Shown here in pieces: positions 8,771-14,881 of a stretch of DNA of 18,775 bases. Under the pieces are notes generated by a model. That model worked only from the letters and a program-made list of their open reading frames with translations, had not been told where the DNA came from and made no database searches. A program made the translations under genes and the position numbers. The DNA comes from an uncultured Flavobacteriales bacterium (GTDB lineage: Bacteria > Bacteroidota > Bacteroidia > Flavobacteriales > Crocinitomicaceae): assembly GCA_946479985.1 (NCBI GenBank), contig CAMLIF010000081.1:1-18775 (forward strand). The letters are read 5' to 3'. Every line of letters begins with the position of its first letter. Position 1 is the stretch's first letter.

Positions 8771-9553
8771 TTACGCAAACCGAAACTCAAAGCCCAATCC
8801 GCTCTCACGAATCCAGCTCAATTCAGCATCCAGTTGCTCGGCAAGTGTCACAATCAGTTGAATTCCCAGGCTTGTGGAACTTTCAATGTCGTAGTTCTTC
8901 GGAAGACCAATTCCATTGTCTTTGATAGATAGCAGATAGCCGTTTTTTTTCTGTTTCAAGCGAATCTGAATCATCCCGGTTTTACCGGTAAACGCGTATT
9001 TGTAACTGTTGCTAATAGCTTCATTCAGAACCAAGCCCAGGGGAATCATACGTTCAGCTTCAAAATAGATTTGTTCATCCAGGTCGAAACGGAAGTCGAC
9101 ATGAACAGCCGAATTATAAAACGAACTTTCAATGCTTAACACCAGGTGTTTGATGTATTCTGCTGCCTGAATACTGCTCAGGTTCTTACTTTGATAAAGC
9201 ATTTCGTGAATAATGGCCATGGAATTAATCCGGTTTTTACATTCTCGGATCAGTTCAAGAAAAACCGGATCTGTGGTGCTCGCTGCCTGCAGATTCATCA
9301 AGCTGGAAACTATCTGAAGGTTGTTCTTGACGCGGTGATGCACTTCTTTCAAAAGCGCTTCTTTTTCTTTAATAGTTACAACCGAATTCTCCAATTCCTC
9401 ACCGAGCATGTTTACCCCTGCCGCAAGCGAATCAAATACATCGCCTTTCTCGCTAATTTCAGTTTGAACATTGAACTCCAGACGTGCATACGCCATAATC
9501 ACTTCCAAAATAGAATTGGTACGCTCACGGATATACTTCTTTTCCTCGTTCAT
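8771..9553 (-). CDS. soluble HisKA_2-type sensor histidine kinase with HAMP-like N-terminus
   Basis: This is a cytoplasmic two-component kinase that would autophosphorylate on histidine and pass the phosphate to a response regulator not present here. It has 260 residues. Residues 20-60 (ARLEF...SEKGDVFDSLAAGVNMLGEEL) look like the second half of a HAMP or HAMP-like module, but no membrane helix precedes them. The HisKA_2 dimerisation region KEVHHRVKNNLQ follows, with the phospho-accepting His at 72 or 73. The ATPase domain shows the N box LNEAISNSYKYAF (N177), G1 DNGIGLP (212-218) and G2 TSLGIQL (227-233). Start choice: the frame is open to an ATG at 9592 inside the upstream gene. The ATG at 9553 sits one base after the upstream TGA (TGACATG), fits translational coupling and gives the expected family N-terminus. 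Confidence 0.88.
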   Translation of the reverse strand: MNEEKKYIRERTNSILEVIMAYARLEFNVQTEISEKGDVFDSLAAGVNMLGEELENSVVTIKEKEALLKEVHHRVKNNLQIVSSLMNLQAASTTDPVFLELIRECKNRINSMAIIHEMLYQSKNLSSIQAAEYIKHLVLSIESSFYNSAVHVDFRFDLDEQIYFEAERMIPLGLVLNEAISNSYKYAFTGKTGMIQIRLKQKKNGYLLSIKDNGIGLPKNYDIESSTSLGIQLIVTLAEQLDAELSWIRESGLGFEFRFA

Positions 9554-9554
9554 G

Positions 9555-9941
9555 TCAGAGGTTTTGGAGCCATGCCAAAGCCACGTTCTCATTCAAAAAC
9601 AACTTGGTTGGAACAGCTGGTTTGTTAATTCCGAGAAAGAAATTCCCTACTACTTTACTTACTGAAGAATCAATGAGTATTGCAAAAGCCATGGTATTCG
9701 TTTCTCTGCCGTTTGTTGTAAAAAAAGACCGTGCTTCTCGTGTTATCGACCTTATTCCGCGGGCATCGATGAGTAAAGGGAATTTTTCATTCACATAAAA
9801 GGCATTGACCAGTACTGAATTTGCCTGTGCATCCTCGATTGTTACTTCGGCATTCGGCTTTACTTTGGTACAAACAATTCCATCTGCCCTCATCCAGGTA
9901 AAGTAACAACGTAATTCGCATGCATCGGGTGGAATCATCAT
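9555..9941 (-). CDS. STAS/SpoIIAA-like protein partnered with the histidine kinase
   Basis: This is a 128-residue soluble protein resembling the small STAS/SEC14-like (SpoIIAA fold) family common in Bacteroidota. Supporting features are WMRADGIVCTKVKPNAEVTIEDA near the start, LLIDARGIRSITREAR in the middle, and the end NFFLGINKPAVPTKLF...ALAWLQ. It probably acts as a protein-binding module and not an enzyme. Start choice: the frame is open up to an ATG at 10040, but the extra 33 residues do not resemble the family. The two adjacent ATGs at 9941 and 9938 give the normal length, and a possible -7 box lies at 9971-9978, just upstream. Its TGA is one base from the kinase ATG, so the two are probably co-translated and act together. 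The regulatory role is inferred. Confidence 0.78.
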   Translation of the reverse strand: MMIPPDACELRCYFTWMRADGIVCTKVKPNAEVTIEDAQANSVLVNAFYVNEKFPLLIDARGIRSITREARSFFTTNGRETNTMAFAILIDSSVSKVVGNFFLGINKPAVPTKLFLNENVALAWLQNL

Positions 9942-9970
9942 CTGCCGAAAATACGGAAACCATCTGAAAC

Positions 9971-9978
9971 CAAACTTA
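9971..9978 (-). promoter_or_regulatory. possible -7 box for the STAS-like/kinase operon
   Basis: The minus strand reads TAAGTTTG, a match to the Bacteroidota -7 consensus TAnnTTTG. A transcript starting about 7 bases further on would have a leader of roughly 25 bases before the ATG at 9941. No TTG was found at the usual -33 spacing. Confidence 0.35.
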
Positions 9979-10122
9979 TTTTTGGTAACGAAAGAAGTGG
10001 TAAAACAAGGTGAATCGCAGATAAGGGTATATCCTGTCATCGCTGTCTCACATTGTCTTCCAGACGTTAGTAACAGAGTAATAACTTGTTATAGTTGATC
10101 CGCTCACTATCCTTTCCAGTAG

Positions 10123-10246
10123 CGAATGCACGAATTTTAAAGCTAGGCTATACTTCGACGGATTCAGTACAGGACGGACTCGCAGCAGATAAAATTAAAT
10201 GCATATAAGAGTCGGCAGGTAATCAACTCAAAAATTCGCCCATTCG
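10123..10246. repeat. imperfect inverted repeat in the 9942-10342 intergenic region
   Basis: CGAATGCACGAATTTT (10123-10138) and AAAATTCGCCCATTCG (10231-10246) are reverse complements at 14 of 16 positions, separated by 92 bases. The right arm runs into ATTCGTGG (10242-10249), which recurs at 10275-10282. No reading frame of interest lies between the arms and no target duplication was seen. It could be a decayed small mobile element, a folded RNA or a family of intergenic repeats. The rest of this 400-base gap, apart from the mreB terminator, shows nothing identifiable. Confidence 0.4.
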
Positions 10247-10284
10247 TGGCGGACGGTAAACATTCAGAAGTTGAATTCGTGGAT

Positions 10285-10322
10285 AAAACAAAAAAGCCCG
10301 ACTCATTTCTGAACCGGGCTTT
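10285..10322 (-). terminator. intrinsic terminator of mreB
   Basis: On the minus strand AAAGCCCG (10322-10315) pairs perfectly with CGGGCTTT (10300-10293), an 8-bp GC-rich stem with a 14-base loop. It is followed by a T-rich run (TTTTTTGTTTTATCC). It begins 21 bases after the mreB stop. This is the clearest terminator in the window. Confidence 0.88.
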
Positions 10323-10342
10323 CAATATATTTTCTAATCAGA

Positions 10343-11368
10343 TTAATCCTTTATAAGGAATTGGAAACGATCTAAGTTTTTCAACGCGATACTTGTTCCT
10401 CGTGCTACGGCTCTTAGCGGATCTTCAGCAATGTGAACCGGCAATTTAGTCTTCTCGTTGATTCTGCGATCCAAACCACGAAGCATCGATCCCCCACCCG
10501 CTAAATAGATACCTGTTTTGTAGATATCTGCAGAAAGTTCCGGCGGTGTTTGCTCCAGGGCACTCAAAATCGCTTCTTCGATCTTCGAAATTGTTTTGTC
10601 TAATGCGTGAGCAACTTCTGAGTAAGTAATCACAATTTCCTTTGGAATACCGGTCATCAAATCTCGTCCACGAACAGCATAATCTGCCGGTGGATTATCC
10701 AATTCAGGCAATGCAGCACCAACTTCAATCTTGATTTGTTCTGCGGTACGCTCACCTACCAAAATGTTGTGCTGACGGCGCATGTATTCTTCAATATCAG
10801 ATGTAAAATCATCTCCCGCAATACGGATAGATTTATCACAAACAATTCCACCCAATGCGATAACGGCAATTTCAGAAGTACCACCACCGATATCAATGAT
10901 CATATTTCCCATTGGCTCTTCCACATCAATTCCAATTCCGATAGCAGCTGCCATTGGTTCATGGATCAGATAAACTTCTTTGGCTCCTGCATGTTCTGCA
11001 GAATCACGAACAGCGCGTTTTTCAACTTCTGTAATTCCTGAAGGAATACAAATTACCATTCTTAAAGTAGGATTGAACATTCTTTTTCCCGGATTGATCA
11101 TTTTGATGAATCCGCGGATCATTTGTTCTGCACTTTGGAAATCTGCAATTACACCATCTTTCAATGGCCTCACTGTTTCAATAAGTTTGTGCGTTTTACC
11201 GTGCATTTGTTGTGCTTTCTTTCCAATTGCAACAACCTTCCCGGTCTGGATATCTTTTGCAACAATTGAGGGCTCATCTACAACTACTTTATCATTCATG
11301 ATAATCAGCGTGTTGGCCGTCCCTAAGTCGATCGCAATTTCTTGTGTAAGAAAACTAAATAATCCCAT
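10343..11368 (-). CDS. mreB: rod shape-determining protein MreB
   Basis: This is a bacterial actin homologue that forms membrane-associated filaments and guides the lateral cell-wall synthesis machinery. It has 341 residues, the usual length. The nucleotide-binding motifs of the actin/Hsp70 fold are visible: phosphate-1 DLGTANT (14-20), the catalytic-loop glutamate in HEPMAAAIG (E137), phosphate-2 DIGGGTSEIAVI (159-170) and the adenosine motif AGGGSMLRGLDRR (290-302). The start is preceded on its strand by a GGGAG Shine-Dalgarno-like sequence 8 bases upstream. A possible -7 box lies at 11428-11435. A strong terminator follows directly, so mreC and mreD are not co-transcribed from here. They are expected next in many relatives. 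Confidence 0.97.
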   Translation of the reverse strand: MGLFSFLTQEIAIDLGTANTLIIMNDKVVVDEPSIVAKDIQTGKVVAIGKKAQQMHGKTHKLIETVRPLKDGVIADFQSAEQMIRGFIKMINPGKRMFNPTLRMVICIPSGITEVEKRAVRDSAEHAGAKEVYLIHEPMAAAIGIGIDVEEPMGNMIIDIGGGTSEIAVIALGGIVCDKSIRIAGDDFTSDIEEYMRRQHNILVGERTAEQIKIEVGAALPELDNPPADYAVRGRDLMTGIPKEIVITYSEVAHALDKTISKIEEAILSALEQTPPELSADIYKTGIYLAGGGSMLRGLDRRINEKTKLPVHIAEDPLRAVARGTSIALKNLDRFQFLIKD

Positions 11369-11427
11369 TGAATATGCTCCCTTTTTCTATTAATTCTTCT
11401 TTCTTCGTAAAATAACGGAAATGGTTA

Positions 11428-11435
11428 CAAAAGTA
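11428..11435 (-). promoter_or_regulatory. possible -7 box for mreB
   Basis: The minus strand reads TACTTTTG, matching TAnnTTTG, about 60 bases upstream of the mreB ATG. No convincing -33 TTG was found at the standard spacing, so the evidence is the single motif and its position. Confidence 0.35.
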
Positions 11436-11512
11436 GGTGAAATAAATGAACTATGTTGTTAGAATTCGCAATTATCGGTGAAGTAATTATGAAAAAGACA
11501 AGAAAAGTTGTT

Positions 11513-11588
11513 TTCCCCCTTTGAAGCCTGCGCGCTTGCAGTCCGACAGGGGAATCAAGGGAGAGGACATTCCGATTAATAATCGGAA
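11513..11588. repeat. two palindromic elements between the T9SS gene and mreB
   Basis: The first element runs from TTCCCC (11513-11518) to GGGGAA (11549-11554), with a small inner stem CTGC/GCAG (11528-11531/11538-11541). CCCTTTGA and TCAAGGGA flank it and are nearly complementary. The second is an almost perfect palindrome at 11570-11588, TTCCGATTA-A-TAATCGGAA, with 9-bp arms. It lies about 20 bases downstream of the stop of the T9SS protein gene and about 200 bases upstream of mreB. No T-run follows it on the minus strand, so it is not a standard terminator. The GC-rich first element resembles intergenic repeats seen in Bacteroidota, but that resemblance is from memory. Confidence 0.4.
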
Positions 11589-11607
11589 AAATCCTTCCTT
11601 TCAACTA

Positions 11608-12831
11608 TTAATTAAATCGCTTCTCCTGGGTCCCGTCTTCGAAAATCAGGATCACAATTCCGCGTTCGTTTTCAGAAACCTCCTGCCCAAGCAAATTAAT
11701 CACTTTCGCAATTTCTTTGGCTTCCGTACGATTATCAACCGCTACTTTTTTCTCGATCACGGTTGTTTTTCCATCATAATCGGTTTGAACCAAACGGTAA
11801 TAATTCACTGCACCTTTTGTATATCTAGTATCACTTACACTGTAATTCAAATGCTCGGTACTGTTTCCTCCACCCTCTACTTTCTCTACTTCAGTCCAGT
11901 CGTATTCTTTTCCTGTAACCGACGATTCAAGCGTGTAATAATGGTTGTTTATTTCAGATTCTGATGTCCAGTACAATACATTTTCCCCATAATTCTTTTC
12001 ACCTGAAAATGAAGAGATTCCTACCGGCAAAGTAACAGGTATACAACCAATAGTTGCAGTAGTTGAATGGCCGCTCCAATTGAAATTAATATTGTAACCT
12101 TCATTTGACGTGCTGAAATTGTCAATCAGCATAATGTAAATCTGATTTGCAAGAACCGGCAGTCCTTCGATCCAACCATTTCCACCGGAAGGCTCGCTGT
12201 TGTCTCCTTCTCCGATTATCATCCCGGTGTTTCCGTCTTCCCCGGAATAAGAACATCTTATAGGTACAGTTACCGGCGGACAATTTGCTCCCGCATTCGC
12301 CGACGTAAACGGACCCCAAATGGCAAAATCATAATCATCATCATTGTCATCCGGATTAATACGCATCTCCAAATTTCCTGCTGCCTGAATATTCAGGTAG
12401 TACCAGGATGACTGGTGCTCTAAAGTTAAACAACCATCAACGCCATTGTTATTTGGTAATTCCTGGACACCAAATCCGGAACTATTCCCGGGAACAGATG
12501 AAGAATTGCACAATTGCATTGCCTGTTCACAGTTTGTTCCACCTGCTTTCTCAGTAGCCTGGATTCCTGTCTTTTGCTTGATGATGTTCGCATCCGGGAC
12601 ATTGCAAATCCCTAGAATTGAATCGATAAATGACAATTCATAATCTATTACTGTTGAAAACGAAATAGCATGCTGAGCCGATGTTCTGTCGTATGTGTCC
12701 GGAATATGACTCTCGATCAAAGTGATCGTTTCTTTACTCTCAGTAGCAGAATCCTGAAATTCTACGTTAAAGCGCGTTTGCGCGAAACTAAACGTACCAG
12801 ACAGTACGAATAGCAATGTTGTTATTCTCAT
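11608..12831 (-). CDS. T9SS-exported protein with C-terminal sorting domain
   Basis: This 407-residue protein is predicted to cross the inner membrane by Sec and the outer membrane by the type IX system. A signal peptide is visible (MRITTLLFVLSGTFSFAQ, about 18 residues). The middle section, roughly residues 130-255, is rich in Cys, Asp and aromatics (NPDDNDDDYDFAIWGPF, IMLIDNFSTSNEGYNINFNWSG). This resembles the beta-sandwich 'pre-peptidase-like' domains of Bacteroidota surface proteins. After SSFSGEKNYGENVLYWTSESE comes a fibronectin-like stretch. The C-terminus (KVINLLGQEVSENERGIVIL, then FEDGTQEKRFN) is a type A sorting-domain variant without the usual YPNP. The specific role, whether adhesion, binding or enzyme, is unknown. 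It sits between purH and mreB with its own possible promoter and a leader hairpin. Confidence 0.85.
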   Translation of the reverse strand: MRITTLLFVLSGTFSFAQTRFNVEFQDSATESKETITLIESHIPDTYDRTSAQHAISFSTVIDYELSFIDSILGICNVPDANIIKQKTGIQATEKAGGTNCEQAMQLCNSSSVPGNSSGFGVQELPNNNGVDGCLTLEHQSSWYYLNIQAAGNLEMRINPDDNDDDYDFAIWGPFTSANAGANCPPVTVPIRCSYSGEDGNTGMIIGEGDNSEPSGGNGWIEGLPVLANQIYIMLIDNFSTSNEGYNINFNWSGHSTTATIGCIPVTLPVGISSFSGEKNYGENVLYWTSESEINNHYYTLESSVTGKEYDWTEVEKVEGGGNSTEHLNYSVSDTRYTKGAVNYYRLVQTDYDGKTTVIEKKVAVDNRTEAKEIAKVINLLGQEVSENERGIVILIFEDGTQEKRFN

Positions 12832-12852
12832 GAATCCCTAAACTTTTTTGGA

Positions 12853-12899
12853 TTGTCAATTTAGATAGTACATTTCCCAGGTACAACCTAAATTGGCAA
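12853..12899 (-). promoter_or_regulatory. 12-bp leader hairpin upstream of the T9SS protein gene
   Basis: CTAAATTGGCAA (12888-12899, + strand) is complementary to TTGTCAATTTAG (12853-12864) over all 12 positions, counting one G.U pair in RNA. The loop is 23 bases. On the minus-strand transcript the stem ends 21 bases before the ATG at 12831, inside the leader predicted from the -7 box at 12918-12925. It may affect translation or stability of the mRNA. No known riboswitch class was recognised. Confidence 0.4.
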
Positions 12900-12917
12900 C
12901 CTATTTTAAACCGAGCA

Positions 12918-12925
12918 CAAAAGTA
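12918..12925 (-). promoter_or_regulatory. possible -7 box for the T9SS protein gene
   Basis: The minus strand reads TACTTTTG, matching TAnnTTTG and identical to the candidate box of mreB. It would give a leader of about 80 bases that contains the 12-bp hairpin. No -33 TTG at standard spacing was found. Confidence 0.35.
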
Positions 12926-12927
12926 CT

Positions 12928-12990
12928 CTATCGTTTGAAATAAAAGCCCCCACTTTCGTAAAAAAAATGGGGGAAATGATTAAACGATAG
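12928..12990 (-). terminator. nested hairpin, probable purH terminator
   Basis: The inner stem pairs CCCCCA (12947-12952) with TGGGGG (12968-12973) and is followed on the minus strand by CTTTTATTTC. A longer outer stem pairs CTATCGTTT (12928-12936) perfectly with AAACGATAG (12982-12990). The whole starts 37 bases after the purH stop. The inner stem with its T-rich tail fits an intrinsic terminator. The outer stem is not needed for that and could be an extra regulatory or processing element. Confidence 0.65.
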
Positions 12991-13026
12991 CTTTCGTTGA
13001 GTTGTTAGCTATGGAAGATTATCAAA

Positions 13027-14559
13027 TTAGTGTTTGAAGTGTCTGTTTCCGGTAAATACCATGGCTACACCATTCGCGTTACAGTAATCAATTGACAATT
13101 GGTCCTTGATTGATCCACCTGGTTGAACAACAGCAGTAATCCCTGCGTTGTGAGCAATTTCTACGCAATCAGGGAAAGGGAAAAACGCATCCGAGGCCAT
13201 AACGGCTCCGTTCAGATCAAATCCGAATGCTTTTGCTTTTTCAATAGCATGACGCAAAGCATCAACCCGTGAAGTTTGTCCGGTACCGCTGGCAATCAAC
13301 TGACCGTTCTTAGCCAGAATAATGGTGTTTGATTTTGTATGTTTCACCAATTTATTGGCAAAAACCAAATCTTCTACCTCTTGTGCAGTAGGAACTTTAG
13401 TTGTTCTTGCTTCAAAATTTGCTGCTGTTTCAGAAAGCATGTCTTTATCCTGCTCCAACACTCCGTTCAACAAAGTTCTGAACTGACGTTTCGGTAGCTC
13501 CACTTTTTTCTGAACCAACAAAATGCGGTTCTTTTTTGTTTTCAACAATTCTTCTGCATCAGCATCGTAAGCAGGTGCAATAACTACTTCACAGAAAAGA
13601 TCATTGATCTGTTGCGCCGTAGCCAAATCAATTGTTCTGTTCGCGATCAATATTCCGCCAAAAGCAGAAGTAGGATCGCCGGCAAGTGCATCTGCATAAG
13701 CCTGAGCTAAAGTAGGGCGGGTTGCCAGGCCACACGCATTGTTGTGTTTCAGGATAGCAAATGTAGGATCGTCGTTTTCAAATTCAGCTAATAACTGAAC
13801 CGCAGCATCCACATCCAACAAGTTGTTGTACGATAATTCTTTTCCGTGTAACTGATCAAATATTGCGTTGAAATCTCCGTGGAACCAACCTTTTTGGTGC
13901 GGGTTTTCACCGTAACGCAATGATTGTGATTCCAGGATACTTTGTTTGAAAACAGGAACTTCTTCGTCTTTATTGAAGAAATTAAAAATATGTGTGTCGT
14001 AATGAGAAGAAACCATGAACGCGTTTCTTGCAAAAGCCATACGCTGTTCAACGGTTGTTGCTGCTCCCTGAGCATTTAGAATGTCTAAAAATGCAACATA
14101 TTGATTCACAGAAGGAATAATCACTACATCATTGTAATTTTTAGCAGCGGCACGAATCAATGAGATTCCACCGATATCGATTTTTTCAATGATCGCCTGG
14201 TGATCAGCTCCCGATGCAACAGTTTCTTCGAACGGATACAAGTCAACAATAACCAGATCAATGGTAGGAATATCGAACTCAGCAACCTGGTCTAAATCAC
14301 CCTGCAAATTTCTGCGATGAAGGATTCCACCAAAAATAGCCGGATGCAATGTTTTTACTCTTCCACCGAAAATTTCCGGGTACGAAGTCATGGTTTCAAC
14401 AGGCACAACCGGAATTCCTAAAGACTCAACAAAAGTTTGTGTCCCGCCGGTAGAATAGATTGTTACATTGTCTTCATGTAATTTTCTCACAATCGGCTCT
14501 AAACCATCCTTATAATAAACTGATATTAAGGCTCCCTGAATTTTTTTTGTACTGCTCAT
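13027..14559 (-). CDS. purH: bifunctional AICAR transformylase / IMP cyclohydrolase
   Basis: This enzyme carries out the last two steps of de novo purine synthesis in the cytoplasm. It formylates AICAR with 10-formyl-tetrahydrofolate and closes the ring to IMP. The 510 residues match the family (about 510-530). The N-terminal MGS-like cyclohydrolase domain covers about residues 1-140, with STGGT (36-40), GGRVKTLHPAIFGGILHRR (65-83) and DLYPFEETV. The transformylase domain follows, with SLRYGENPHQ (213-222), the catalytic Lys271-His272 in LKHNNACG, SAFGGI, and SDAFFPFPDCVE (456-467). The start MSSTKKIQGALISVYYKDGL fits relatives. A possible -7 box (TATCTTTG) lies 40 bases upstream and a nested hairpin follows the stop. 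Confidence 0.97.
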   Translation of the reverse strand: MSSTKKIQGALISVYYKDGLEPIVRKLHEDNVTIYSTGGTQTFVESLGIPVVPVETMTSYPEIFGGRVKTLHPAIFGGILHRRNLQGDLDQVAEFDIPTIDLVIVDLYPFEETVASGADHQAIIEKIDIGGISLIRAAAKNYNDVVIIPSVNQYVAFLDILNAQGAATTVEQRMAFARNAFMVSSHYDTHIFNFFNKDEEVPVFKQSILESQSLRYGENPHQKGWFHGDFNAIFDQLHGKELSYNNLLDVDAAVQLLAEFENDDPTFAILKHNNACGLATRPTLAQAYADALAGDPTSAFGGILIANRTIDLATAQQINDLFCEVVIAPAYDADAEELLKTKKNRILLVQKKVELPKRQFRTLLNGVLEQDKDMLSETAANFEARTTKVPTAQEVEDLVFANKLVKHTKSNTIILAKNGQLIASGTGQTSRVDALRHAIEKAKAFGFDLNGAVMASDAFFPFPDCVEIAHNAGITAVVQPGGSIKDQLSIDYCNANGVAMVFTGNRHFKH

Positions 14560-14599
14560 TGCTAAATTTTTGATCCGAACTAAATCGATTTGGAAGGTG

Positions 14600-14607
14600 C
14601 AAAGATA
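14600..14607 (-). promoter_or_regulatory. possible -7 box for purH
   Basis: The minus strand reads TATCTTTG, a full match to TAnnTTTG, 41-48 bases upstream of the purH ATG. This would give a leader of about 30-35 bases. A TTTG at 14621-14618 is too close to serve as a standard -33 element. Confidence 0.45.
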
Positions 14608-14726
14608 GGTATAAACTCAAACATGAAAAGAGGAACGGCAAAAGTTTACAGCCTTATAAAATCAACACCTGTTTTTCCTTTCCAACTCGTTGACATTGAC
14701 GTGCAATATCTCCATTTTTAACAATT

Positions 14727-14795
14727 TGCGGTAAACCGCAAAAAACCACTGCGGTTTACCGCAGAAAAAAATAGAAAATACCGTATTTATACGGT
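14727..14795. promoter_or_regulatory. palindrome cluster in the divergent purH / fibre-protein intergenic region
   Basis: Two 14-base units, TGCGGTAAACCGCA (14727-14740) and TGCGGTTTACCGCA (14750-14763), are exact reverse complements of each other, 9 bases apart. Each is also nearly self-palindromic (TGCGGT-2-ACCGCA). A third element, ACCGTAT-TT-ATACGGT (14780-14795), has 7-bp arms. Together they look like operator sites for a dimeric regulator or a strong 14-bp hairpin. They are about 170 bases from the purH start and about 90-155 bases from the ATG at 14882. The third palindrome overlaps the possible -33 TTG of the rightward promoter. No T-run follows on either strand, so a terminator is unlikely. 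Apart from these and the promoter motifs, the 14560-14881 gap shows nothing else. Confidence 0.5.
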
Positions 14796-14825
14796 TGTGA
14801 GAAAGTTTTACAACTAATAACTTAG
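14795..14825 (+). promoter_or_regulatory. possible promoter of the secreted fibre-protein cluster
   Basis: TTG at 14795-14797 and TAACTTAG at 14818-14825 are spaced by 20 bases and fit the Bacteroidota -33 TTG / -7 TAnnTTTG pattern with one mismatch in the -7 box. The leader would be about 50 bases, before the ATG at 14882. Confidence 0.3.
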
Positions 14826-14881
14826 CTTCAACTAAACGCATGTATTTCTAAATCTTTTTTTTCTTTAAACTATAATCATCT

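Noticed and set aside
9554..9592. Kinase start at 9592 with a long overlap into the STAS-like gene
   Set aside because: The added MRTWLWHGSKTSD lies over the conserved end of the upstream gene. The ATG at 9553 fits coupling and the usual N-terminus.
9146..9628. A 160-codon open frame on the + strand over the histidine kinase gene
   Set aside because: It is antisense to a kinase with clear conserved motifs, and its translation has no recognisable domain or signal.
9942..10040. N-terminal extension of the STAS-like protein to an ATG at 10040
   Set aside because: The extra 33 residues are unlike the family, and a candidate -7 box falls inside this stretch. The start at 9941 gives the normal length.
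10980..11393. A 137-codon + strand frame opposite mreB
   Set aside because: It is the shadow of the mreB reading frame, with no domain features.
11570..11588. The 9-bp palindrome as terminator of the T9SS gene
   Set aside because: On the transcribed strand the T-run precedes the stem and the following bases are ATGTCCTC. The loop would also be only one base unless the stem is shortened.
14727..14763. The 14-bp inverted repeat as an intrinsic terminator
   Set aside because: No gene ends nearby on either strand, as it lies between divergent starts, and no T-run follows the stem in either direction.
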